Below are positions 23,961-31,495 of a DNA stretch of 39,543 nucleotides, piece after piece (position 1 is the stretch's first letter; each line of letters begins with the position of its first letter). The position numbers and the translations under genes were made by a program. Location: assembly GCA_022360655.1 (NCBI GenBank), contig JAKSCK010000041.1, positions 1-39,543 of the forward strand. The letters run 5' to 3'. The stretch comes from Spirochaetales bacterium (lineage in GTDB: Bacteria > Spirochaetota > Spirochaetia > DSM-2461). The notes beneath the pieces are model-generated. The model did not search any database and was not told where the DNA came from. It was given only the letters and a program-made list of their open reading frames with translations.

Positions 23961-24596
23961 TTATAAAGTGATGTCCTCTGGTAAACGTGCCTTGGGGAGG
24001 CTCATTCCTGTGGCCATGGCTGTGAGGCGTAACCCGGTGCACACCAGAAGGGCTCCCACCATTTGAGCCAGGGGGGGGAGGCCCAGAAATCCTATTCCAA
24101 GATAAGCCCCTGCACCCAACAGAGAGGCCGTGGCATAGAAGTCTTTTTGAATCACCGCTGGAATCTCTCGTACAAGCACATCCCGAAGAATCCCACCTCC
24201 AACCGCACTCAGTGATGCCGTCAAAAGTATCCCCACAGTGCCCAGCCCGGCCGCATCACCTTTAGCTGCCCCAATGGCCGTAAAAACACCTAAACCGACG
24301 GCATCTGCCACCATCACCAGGGGAAGGCCTCTTCTCCAACGGGCAATGAGCGGTGCAGCAAGAAAGGCCGCCAGGGCCACTCCCAAACAAATGAATATGT
24401 AGGATTCATGGCGGAGAGCCGCAGGGGGGAGTTCCCCAATGAGCGCATCACGCAGCATTCCTCCTCCCACTCCCGTGAGGGCAGAAAGAACAAGAACACC
24501 CAGAATATCCAATTTATGTCGAAAGGCCTTGAGGGCTCCTGTGAATGCAAAAACGGCTGTCCCTGCCAGATCGAGAATGGTAAACCAGGTGGCCAT
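23961..24596 (-). CDS. TRIC/UPF0126-family membrane protein (YadS/YicG-like)
   Basis: A 211-residue membrane protein made of two tandem repeats. Each carries the family motif: AVFAFTGALKAFRH ... LTGVGGGMLRDALIGELPP in the first (about 14-58), and LGVFTAIGAAKGD ... LSAVGGGILRDVLVREIPAV in the second (about 100-148). Prokaryotic TRIC proteins are trimeric cation channels related to the animal TRIC channels. There are seven likely membrane helices and GGAGG before the ATG. It lies between the convergent antiporter gene and the ABC operon, beyond that operon's terminator, so it has its own unseen promoter. A short ACGGGA/TCCCGT stem (23932-23950) separates it from the antiporter. Confidence 0.88.
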   Translation of the reverse strand: MATWFTILDLAGTAVFAFTGALKAFRHKLDILGVLVLSALTGVGGGMLRDALIGELPPAALRHESYIFICLGVALAAFLAAPLIARWRRGLPLVMVADAVGLGVFTAIGAAKGDAAGLGTVGILLTASLSAVGGGILRDVLVREIPAVIQKDFYATASLLGAGAYLGIGFLGLPPLAQMVGALLVCTGLRLTAMATGMSLPKARLPEDITL

Positions 24597-24656
24597 AGGA
24601 ATCCCTCCACAAGAAATCAGCTGGCGTTACTCTGGGCCGATGGTACGTCTTAAATC

Positions 24657-24686
24657 AAAAAAAAACCACTCCCGGGAGGGAGTGGT
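24657..24686 (-). terminator. Rho-independent terminator of the CUT2 operon
   Basis: ACCACTCCC (24665-24673) and GGGAGTGGT (24678-24686) form a 9-bp stem with a 4-base loop. On the minus strand it is followed by a run of nine or more T (plus-strand A-run 24657-24665). Confidence 0.93.
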
Positions 24687-24738
24687 CGACTTAAAGACGT
24701 TCCAGAAAGACGGGACGGCTCACACCGCCCCAGCTTCA

Positions 24739-25824
24739 TCAGTCGTAGAGAAGGGGAGCAATGTCCTCATCATCCATGTTGGCAGCGGTGTAGTATTTGG
24801 CACCGGTGTCCACATCAGCAACGCTTTCACCCTTCCAGGATTTGTAGGCCAATTCCACGGCTTTGTAACCAATGGAATAGGGGTCTTGAGTGATGGAACC
24901 AGCAAAGAGGCCGTTGCGGACGGCATTTTTCTGACCAGCACCAGCATCAAAACCAATGACCACCAAATCGTATTTGTTGCCCAGGTCTGCACCATCATTG
25001 GTGGCAGCCAAAACACCCTTCACAGTGCCTTCATTGGAACAGAAGATACCAAGAATGTTTTCATCAGCCACTTTGTTCAGGATGGCAGAAGTAGAAGCGG
25101 CCGCATCGGTGCTGGCAGTGGAAGCAGGAACAACCATTTCAATGAACACTTTCTGACCGGAAACAGGGCTGTCAGCAGCAATGTAGGCAGGGTTTCCCAC
25201 AACAGCAATGTCGTTCATGGTCATGGAGGAGTTGTCCACAATCTGAGCAATCATGCCATCTCGGAAGCCCTTACCACGGCTCAACAGGGACTCACCAGAA
25301 GCATCCTGGTTCATCACAATGATTTTCACAGGAGAGGAGGTGGTGGCGGCTTCAATGTCACCCTTAATCATGGCAAACATTTTCTCTGCGGCTAAACCGG
25401 CAGCAGCAGCATTGTCTGTGGAGGCATTGGCTACAATGGAACCAGCAGGAGCATTGGGAACACCGGAGTCAAATCCCACCACAGGAACGCCCTTGCCTTT
25501 GAGCTCGGTGAGTTGGTCAATCACAGATGTGGTATCCAAGGCGGCCAGGGCAATGGCCACAGGAGCCTTGGCCATGGCGTTGTTCAGCATTTCCACCTGA
25601 ATCTGCACATCGCTTTCTGAGGGAGGACCCTCAAAAGTCACATCAGCACCAAAATCTTCCGCGGCGGCGTTTGCACCTCGCTTCACCTGCTGCCAAAAAT
25701 CGTGTTGTTCGCCTTTCGAAACCACAGCAATGTAGGGCTTTCCGCCTTTCTCACCATCGCCATTCGCGAAGCCGAAGGAGGCCACAAGGGCCAGAGCCAG
25801 AAGTACGAGAGTGATCCTCTTCAT
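24739..25824 (-). CDS. CUT2 ABC transporter, sugar-binding protein (ribose/galactose type)
   Basis: A 361-residue periplasmic-binding protein of the PBP1/RbsB class. The signal peptide is MKRITLVLLALALVASFGFANG, followed by DGEKGG, a spirochaete-like lipid-free processing region. Then come PYIAVVSKGEQHDFWQQVKRGANAAAEDFG and later IALAALDTTSVIDQ, VPVVGFDSGVPNAP and VIGFDAGAGQKNAVRNG, all usual positions of sugar-contacting loops in this fold. AGGAGG precedes the ATG. It is the last gene of an ATPase-permease-binding protein operon. The ligand cannot be assigned; pentoses, galactose or other monosaccharides are typical of the class. Confidence 0.92.
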   Translation of the reverse strand: MKRITLVLLALALVASFGFANGDGEKGGKPYIAVVSKGEQHDFWQQVKRGANAAAEDFGADVTFEGPPSESDVQIQVEMLNNAMAKAPVAIALAALDTTSVIDQLTELKGKGVPVVGFDSGVPNAPAGSIVANASTDNAAAAGLAAEKMFAMIKGDIEAATTSSPVKIIVMNQDASGESLLSRGKGFRDGMIAQIVDNSSMTMNDIAVVGNPAYIAADSPVSGQKVFIEMVVPASTASTDAAASTSAILNKVADENILGIFCSNEGTVKGVLAATNDGADLGNKYDLVVIGFDAGAGQKNAVRNGLFAGSITQDPYSIGYKAVELAYKSWKGESVADVDTGAKYYTAANMDDEDIAPLLYD

Positions 25825-25844
25825 ACATTCCTCCTTGTTTTTTA

Positions 25845-25942
25845 AAGCTGACCAACAGCCAGCTTGTTTTTCATAGAAGCCCTTTCATCATTTCATGATG
25901 AAAAAGGTCAGGACAGGACAGCCACATGGTCTCTGGCTGTCC
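25845..25942 (-). promoter_or_regulatory. Three consecutive hairpins between permease and binding-protein genes
   Basis: Stems: GGACAGCCA/TGGCTGTCC (25916-25924 with 25934-25942, 9 bp); TTTCATCAT/ATGATGAAA (25883-25891 with 25895-25903, 9 bp); AAGCTG/CAGCTT (25845-25850 with 25860-25865, 6 bp). They fill most of the 127-base gap and end close to the AGGAGG site of the binding-protein gene. They may mark a processing site or attenuator that sets binding-protein expression apart. Confidence 0.6.
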
Positions 25943-25951
25943 CGCATTCCG

Positions 25952-27172
25952 TTAACGTGCAGACCGTTCCTCAGCAGCAATCCGCCGTTTCTCAGTCTTT
26001 TCTTCTTTCTTCATTTGGGAATACTCACGGCGTAGCGTGGTGCGAGCCTCCGTGATTTGCTGCTTCTTCTCCGCCGCCGCTGCTCCCTCAAGTCCCACAA
26101 GCATGTCTTTCATGGAGGCAATTTCTGCCGTTTTCTGGGCTTTAAAGAGATCAGCAGGAGTCAGCACTTTCACTTCAGAGGCCTTTTTGTTGCGGTAGAT
26201 GTCCAGGAGCACCGCCCCAATCACCACCACACCGGTGAAAAAGGTTTGGTAATGGGATTGAAGATCCATGGATGGAAGGCCTACTCGCAGGGTGCTCATG
26301 ATGTACACACCAATCAGGGTGCCAAAAACTGAACCCACACCACCGGCCAGGGAGGTACCTCCAATAACGGCACCGGCAATGGCAAAAAGTTCAAATCCCT
26401 GCCCCTGAGCCGGCATCACCGTGGTGTACACCGCCGCAAAGGCAATGCCGCCAATACCGGCCATCACACCGCTCACCACATAGGCCATCATTTCCCATTT
26501 CTTCACATCCACACCGGAGAGACGAGCCGCTTCCTTGTTGGAACCCACAGCAAAAATGTAGCGCCCCATCTTGGTTTTGGTGAGAATCAAAGAGGCCACA
26601 ATGGCTGTGATGATGAGCACAATGAACCCTGTGGGAACCGTGGTGCCATCTTCTCCCAGGTACTTAAAAATGCTCTTGAACCAGCCGTCAGCCTCACTGC
26701 GGGTGGGGAAGGTGGCACTGCGCACATTGGAGACAATGGAACCCACACCCATGGAAATCATCATGGTTCCCAAGGTGGCAATGAAGGGAGGAAGTTTGAG
26801 GCGAGACACCATGATTCCGTTGAAGAAACCAAAGGCCACAGCCACAGCCATGATGAGCACCAAAGACAGCCACATGGGCCATCCCCAACTCTTGAAGGCC
26901 GTTCCACCCACAATGGCAGAGCACATCATGATGGTTCCACAGGAGAGATCAATCCCTCCGGTGATGATGACAAAGGTCACCCCAATGGCAATGAAGCCAA
27001 TGTAGTACGAGGCATCCAGAATGTTCACTAAAGAGGTGTAGGAAAAGAAGTTTCGGCCAAAAAGACCAAAGAAAACATAGAGAATCACCAATGCCGCAGG
27101 GGCCAGAAACTTCTGCATGTTGATGTCTCGGAGCTTGCCTCCCAGACCGTTCTTTTTCGTCAAATTATCCAT
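25952..27172 (-). CDS. CUT2 ABC transporter permease (RbsC type) with long charged C-terminal tail
   Basis: A 406-residue permease. Residues 20-325 are the RbsC-like core with about 8-10 helices, including IGVTFVIITGGIDLSCGTIMM (63-83), the family's TGGIDLS signature, and AGAVIGGTSLAGGVGSVFGTLIG (266-288). RbsC-type proteins are usually about 320-340 residues long. Here about 78 extra residues (329-406) follow, rich in Lys, Glu, Ala and Arg and likely helical or coiled coil (TAEIASMKDMLVGLEGAA, then SQMKKEEKTEKRRIAAEER). The tail faces the cytoplasm and its function is unknown. The start lies 13 bases after the ATPase stop. Confidence 0.92.
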   Translation of the reverse strand: MDNLTKKNGLGGKLRDINMQKFLAPAALVILYVFFGLFGRNFFSYTSLVNILDASYYIGFIAIGVTFVIITGGIDLSCGTIMMCSAIVGGTAFKSWGWPMWLSLVLIMAVAVAFGFFNGIMVSRLKLPPFIATLGTMMISMGVGSIVSNVRSATFPTRSEADGWFKSIFKYLGEDGTTVPTGFIVLIITAIVASLILTKTKMGRYIFAVGSNKEAARLSGVDVKKWEMMAYVVSGVMAGIGGIAFAAVYTTVMPAQGQGFELFAIAGAVIGGTSLAGGVGSVFGTLIGVYIMSTLRVGLPSMDLQSHYQTFFTGVVVIGAVLLDIYRNKKASEVKVLTPADLFKAQKTAEIASMKDMLVGLEGAAAAEKKQQITEARTTLRREYSQMKKEEKTEKRRIAAEERSAR

Positions 27173-27185
27173 GGTTCCTGGCTCC

Positions 27186-28688
27186 TTATCCTGCTTCTCT
27201 CATGGTTGCGAGGCGCATAATGGCCTCTTGGCTGGCCCCGGCAATATCCAACTCACCGGTGATTCGCCCTTCACACATCACCACAATTCGGTCACTCATC
27301 CGAAGCACCTCCGGAAGTTCGGAGGAAATCATGATGATGGACTTTCCTTGGGCCACCAGCTCATTCATGAGGGTGTAAATTTCACTCTTGGCCCCCACAT
27401 CAATGCCCCGTGTGGGTTCATCAAAAATGAGAATCTCCGCGTCATTGATGAGCCATTTGGCAATCACCACCTTCTGCTGATTTCCTCCTGAAAGATTCTT
27501 CAACAGCTGTTGTGCCGATGGCGTTTTGATTTGAAGACGTTTGATGTATTCGTCTGTGATGCTCTTCACTCGGCTTTCATGAATGAAGATGCCGGACTCA
27601 TAGGTGTCATAGGAGGCCATCAGGGCGTTTTCTGTCACACTGAGGCTGGTGGCCAAACCATAGCGTTTGCGATCCTCAGATAAATACCCAATGCCATAAC
27701 CCACAGCATCCATGGGAGAATCAATGTTCACCCGCTTCCCATGAACCTCAATCACACCACTTTGGGTTTCATCGGCACCAAAGAGGGCCCGAGCCGTTTC
27801 TGTTCGTCCTGCTCCCATCAAACCCGCAAAGCCCAGGATTTCTCCCCGTTTGAGCTCAAAGCTCACATTTTTCACCATGCGGCCGGCATTCAAACCGTTC
27901 ACTTTCAGAACCACTTCCGCATTGTTCGGAACATTGCTGCTTTGCTTAGGATCCTCATAAATCACCCGGCCCACCATCATGTTGATGATGTCTTCCTTGG
28001 TGACCGAATCCGTGTCCTTCATGCCTATGTATTCCCCATCCCGCATCACCGTCACCCGATTCGTGATTCGGCCAATTTCATCCATGCGGTGGGAAATATA
28101 AATCATGGCCACACCCTTGGCCGCTAAATCCCGCATGATGACAAACAGCTCATCAATTTCTGTTTCTGTGAGTGCCGCCGTGGGCTCATCCAAAATCAGA
28201 ATTTTCAGATCATGAGACACCGCCTTGGCAATCTCCACCATCTGTTGTTTTCCCACCGTCAATTTGCTGAGCAACTCGGTAGGATCAATATCCATGTTGA
28301 GGCGGGCAAACAGTTTTCGAGCCCGCTCATTCAGCCCCCTCTCATCCAGGAACAAGCCACCTTTCACCGACTCTCGGCCAATGAAAATATTCTGGGCCAC
28401 CGTCAGGTGTTCCATCATGTTCAATTCCTGGTGAATGATTCCCACACCAGCCTTTAAGGCCTCTTTGGGATTTCGGGGATGAAAGTGTTTCCCCTCAAAG
28501 AGCACTTCACCAGAATCCTTCTCATAGATTCCCGTGAGCACCTTCATCAGGGTGGACTTCCCGGCTCCGTTCTCTCCCACCAGAGCATGCACTTCCCCCG
28601 CTCTGAGTTGGAAATCCACCCCCTTGAGAGCATGAACTCCCATGAATCGTTTATGGATGCCTTTCATGGAAAGGACGGTATCGCTCAA
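27186..28688 (-). CDS. CUT2 ABC transporter ATPase (RbsA/MglA type, duplicated)
   Basis: A 500-residue protein with two ABC domains that drives monosaccharide import. Domain 1 has Walker A GENGAGKST (38-46), signature LTVGKQQMVEIAKA and Walker B ILILDEPTAAL. Domain 2 has the degenerate Walker A GLMGAGRTE normal for this class, signature LSGGNQQKVVIAKWL and ILIFDEPTRGIDVGAKSEIY. The start is TTG at 28688, chosen because AGGAG lies eight bases upstream; the next ATG (residue 7) lacks an SD sequence. It is the first gene of the operon with the RbsC-type permease and binding protein. Confidence 0.95.
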   Translation of the reverse strand: MSDTVLSMKGIHKRFMGVHALKGVDFQLRAGEVHALVGENGAGKSTLMKVLTGIYEKDSGEVLFEGKHFHPRNPKEALKAGVGIIHQELNMMEHLTVAQNIFIGRESVKGGLFLDERGLNERARKLFARLNMDIDPTELLSKLTVGKQQMVEIAKAVSHDLKILILDEPTAALTETEIDELFVIMRDLAAKGVAMIYISHRMDEIGRITNRVTVMRDGEYIGMKDTDSVTKEDIINMMVGRVIYEDPKQSSNVPNNAEVVLKVNGLNAGRMVKNVSFELKRGEILGFAGLMGAGRTETARALFGADETQSGVIEVHGKRVNIDSPMDAVGYGIGYLSEDRKRYGLATSLSVTENALMASYDTYESGIFIHESRVKSITDEYIKRLQIKTPSAQQLLKNLSGGNQQKVVIAKWLINDAEILIFDEPTRGIDVGAKSEIYTLMNELVAQGKSIIMISSELPEVLRMSDRIVVMCEGRITGELDIAGASQEAIMRLATMREAG

Positions 28689-28891
28689 AAGTCACTCCTC
28701 ATCGCACAGGAGCCGCCCCTCCCCAAGGAAAAGCATCACTCCGCATAGAATCGTCACCACGAGTTCTCACAAACCCCTTGGCGATGATTCATTGTCAGGC
28801 CAGATATTTGGGAGCGAAATCGACTATTTTCCGAAGATTGTTGAAATTCCTCCGAAATTTTGAAGGAAATGGAAGAAATTCCAAGAAATGG
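28689..28891. other. Upstream region of the CUT2 operon
   Basis: About 200 bases without a gene. It must contain the minus-strand promoter of the ATPase gene, but no good -35/-10 pair was found. The stretch 28845-28885 has repeated GAAATTCC-like words and is A+T-rich up to the edge of the GC-rich repeat. Confidence 0.4.
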
Positions 28892-29034
28892 GGGCGAGGA
28901 GCCGGAGTTCCTCCGGCCCCCGGGCTTTCCGCTGCAAGTCCTCGTTGGCCCTCAACCGGGAGGCTATGGGGCTTCGTCCCCTCCGCCCCGCCTCCCGGGG
29001 CCGCCTGCGGGCTTTCCACTTCAATCCCTCTCGC
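28892..29034 (-). repeat. GC-rich 143-bp dispersed repeat, copy A
   Basis: Nearly identical to 39006-39149: three substitutions and one indel over about 143 bases, same orientation. Read on the minus strand it has ends GCGAG (29034-29030) and CTCGC (28898-28894), the word AGGGATTG, and two similar words GTGGAAAGCCCG and GCGGAAAGCCCG. It also has a long hairpin (CCGGGAGGC pairing with GCCTCCCGG, with GGGG/CCCC inside) and a hairpin GCCGGAG/CTCCGGC. Its G+C content is far above that of the flanks. The GH94 stop codon begins at its last base. Confidence 0.92.
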
Positions 29035-31391
29035 TAAGAAGGCGATGGGGGGGCGGTGACATTGTTTGTGGTTCTCTTTTTTACAGCAGAATCCTGAAAA
29101 GGGAGCAGAACAGTGACAGCAAATTCTTGCCCTTTTTCCCAAGGGAGAAGGATTCCTTCACAGGGCCTTCCATCCACAAGCACAGCCAGAGTTGTGCGTT
29201 GTTTTTCCCGTTGGTAGGAAATGGAGTACACCGCCCCTCTGAAGGGCCGACGAATGGAAGCTGTTTTCCAATGACTGGGAAGATGGGGATGAATCTCCAG
29301 TCCAGCCATGGTGGGTTGCAATCCAAAAATGTGGTTCACAATCACCGTGTGGAGCCAGCCCGCCGTTCCAGTGATCCAGGCCCCTCCATAATCGCCTTTC
29401 CGGTGGGAACTGCTGGGAGCAAAATAGGAATTGGGAATGGAATAGGGAGGGCCTTGGACTGGTAAACGAACCTCTGAGAAGGGGAGAATCTGTTCTATAG
29501 TTGCCCAAGCCGCATCATTCCGTTGCAGCAGGCAATCAGCCAGGGCCTTGAAGGCGTTGGAATGCACATAAATGCCCCCATTGGTGTTGGTTCCAGGACG
29601 GACTGCTGAGATGTAGCCAATTTGTGAATCATAATTTCGATAAGGCGGGGCCACCGTGGCATATCCATAGGGAGTGGAAAGCCGTTTTTCCGCTTCATCC
29701 ATGGCCTCTTGAAGACGGGTTGTATTCTCTAATCCACAGAGTACGGCCCAAGCCTGGGAATTCAAGAAGCATCGTCCTTCCCGTTCTTTTGCGCTGCCCA
29801 GAGGCCGCCCAGAATCTGTGAAGGCCCGACAGTACCACCGACCATCCCAGCCATAGCTCTCCAGGGCTTGAAGCATTGTTTGCCGCCAGGTCTCAGCCTG
29901 CTCCTGTTCCAACTCAGGTGCATGGGTGATTTGCAGGAGATGGGTGTAGAATCTCAGAGCCCGAGCAAAGGCCATGGACAGCCACACGCTTTCTCCCCGA
30001 CCTTGAGTTCCCACTCCATTGAGCATGTCATTCCAGTCGCCCCCATGAATGCAGCATAAACCGTGGGAACCGCGGTCGTTCCAAAGATGATTCATGGCCC
30101 GCCGACAATGTTCCAATACTGTGCCAGAACCAGAATCCACAAAGGGAACAAATTGGTGAAGAAAGTCCTCCCTACCTTCTTCCATCACTATGTTGTGAAC
30201 GGCCTCAATCATCCAAACCGCGGAATCGGCATAATCCTGTTCAATGAGGGAGCCCTCGGCCCAGGCTCGGGGGGCATGACCATTGGCATACTGATGAGAG
30301 AGCACTTCCTTCATGGAGTGCATGGCCTGTTGGACATGGAGGAAGGCAAGATTTCCATTGTCCTGGCAAAGGTCTCGAAAGCCGTTGTAATAGATGCGGG
30401 CCCAGGTGGCATTGAATCGCAATTGATGGGCCAGCCAAGGGCCCATGTAGGCATTGAAGGCCTTCTCTGGACTCTTCACGGAAATGGCCGATGCCAGCTC
30501 CAGGTTACTTTTTTCTGTTTGCTCCAACGCCTCTTGCCCATGGTCTTTGGTGAGAAGAGCTCGAATGCGCTTCACTTGCTCATCATCTTCATAGTTGCCG
30601 AGGGCCCAGGCCATGGTGATGCGTTCGCCGGGAGGAAGTTGCAGACGGTGTTCAGCAGAAAGCATCACGTATTCAAATTCGGCTGGTGTATTGGTGAGCC
30701 CTTCTGTGTTCAAGAGTCCCTGGGGATTGCGGGCATTTCCATAACAACCGTAAATGGCCTGACGACGGCAATCATACTGTTCAATGGGCCAAGAACTGAG
30801 GAGAAATGCTTCCTCTGTTTTTCCCTCTGTTGCATGGTGGTACCAGCTTCCATGACGAATCACATTGGATGCCTTCAACATCTCTTGCTTTGGGTTGTAG
30901 CTGGCCCATAGGGAGGTGATGTCTTGGCGTTCGCCTAAGGCTGTATCACCACTGGCGATGATGGAGAATTCCCGTTTTTGCTGAATGGAGGGATTGGTGA
31001 TGTTCAGCTGCCAAATCTCACAGGATTCTCCTGGAGGAACAAAAATCATCCAAGAGAACGTTAAACCACGAACCGTGGTAATGATTTGGGTGCTGCCCGG
31101 TTTGTGGATGCAGCGAAAATGCAAAGGGGCATCCCCCACGGGTAAACCATGAATGGAATGAACACCGCTTTCATCCACCATGTGGATGAGTCTGGAAACC
31201 AGAAGGCGAAAACGCCGTCCTTGCTCATCCTGTTTCATGGATGAACCTTGCCCATCTTGACCCACGATGGCCAAAAAATGTTGATTCCAGCAGTGATTCG
31301 TCCAGGGTTTTGGTGGTTCAGGACTGTGAATGATGAAGGCTGCATCATCAGGAGCAAATTCACCATAGGGGAAGTGTGTATGGAGTTTCAT
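29034..31391 (-). CDS. GH94-family glycoside phosphorylase
   Basis: A 785-residue cytoplasmic enzyme of the GH94 (cellobiose/chitobiose/laminaribiose phosphorylase) family, which splits beta-glucosides with inorganic phosphate to give a sugar 1-phosphate. N-terminal beta-sandwich residues 1-270, then an (alpha/alpha)6 barrel. Catalytic segment HGGDWNDMLNGVG (449-461), with the general acid in GDWND (451-455). Other family segments: ARIYYNGFRDLCQD (331-344), RAWAEGSLIEQDYADSAVWM (375-394) and the GGAWITGTAGWLH phosphate-site region. The ATG at 31391 (AGAGG upstream) is preferred to the open frame from 31454. Its C-terminus (NNVTAPPSPS) runs into the edge of repeat copy A, which supplies part of the stop codon, so the natural tail may be altered. 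The exact disaccharide is not predictable. Confidence 0.88.
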   Translation of the reverse strand: MKLHTHFPYGEFAPDDAAFIIHSPEPPKPWTNHCWNQHFLAIVGQDGQGSSMKQDEQGRRFRLLVSRLIHMVDESGVHSIHGLPVGDAPLHFRCIHKPGSTQIITTVRGLTFSWMIFVPPGESCEIWQLNITNPSIQQKREFSIIASGDTALGERQDITSLWASYNPKQEMLKASNVIRHGSWYHHATEGKTEEAFLLSSWPIEQYDCRRQAIYGCYGNARNPQGLLNTEGLTNTPAEFEYVMLSAEHRLQLPPGERITMAWALGNYEDDEQVKRIRALLTKDHGQEALEQTEKSNLELASAISVKSPEKAFNAYMGPWLAHQLRFNATWARIYYNGFRDLCQDNGNLAFLHVQQAMHSMKEVLSHQYANGHAPRAWAEGSLIEQDYADSAVWMIEAVHNIVMEEGREDFLHQFVPFVDSGSGTVLEHCRRAMNHLWNDRGSHGLCCIHGGDWNDMLNGVGTQGRGESVWLSMAFARALRFYTHLLQITHAPELEQEQAETWRQTMLQALESYGWDGRWYCRAFTDSGRPLGSAKEREGRCFLNSQAWAVLCGLENTTRLQEAMDEAEKRLSTPYGYATVAPPYRNYDSQIGYISAVRPGTNTNGGIYVHSNAFKALADCLLQRNDAAWATIEQILPFSEVRLPVQGPPYSIPNSYFAPSSSHRKGDYGGAWITGTAGWLHTVIVNHIFGLQPTMAGLEIHPHLPSHWKTASIRRPFRGAVYSISYQREKQRTTLAVLVDGRPCEGILLPWEKGQEFAVTVLLPFQDSAVKKRTTNNVTAPPSPS

Positions 31392-31426
31392 GATGACCTC
31401 TGTGAATGAAGAAGAGTGGATGGAAG

Positions 31427-31460
31427 AGAGGCTTGCCGAGAGGAATCCAGACAAGCCTCT
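31427..31460 (-). other. Intercistronic hairpin after the binding-protein gene
   Basis: AGAGGCTTG (31427-31435) and CAAGCCTCT (31452-31460) form a 9-bp stem with a 16-base loop, between the binding-protein stop and the GH94 ribosome site, without a T-run. It resembles the hairpin after the other CUT1 binding-protein gene at 5314. Confidence 0.65.
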
Positions 31461-31495
31461 GTGTTCACTTGCGAGTTCGAATTCCGCTGTTCTCC

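Noticed and set aside
24439..25395. 318-codon plus-strand open frame opposite the CUT2 binding protein and TRIC gene
   Set aside because: It is antisense to well-supported genes and shows no protein-like domain pattern; it runs through the operon terminator.
28778..29465. Open frames of 93 to 201 codons crossing repeat copy A
   Set aside because: They arise because the GC-rich repeat has few stop codons; the corresponding frames over copy B encode a similar Pro/Arg-rich string, as expected of a non-coding repeat.
30063..30911. 282-codon plus-strand open frame inside the GH94 gene
   Set aside because: A shadow frame opposite conserved GH94 motifs, with no independent support.
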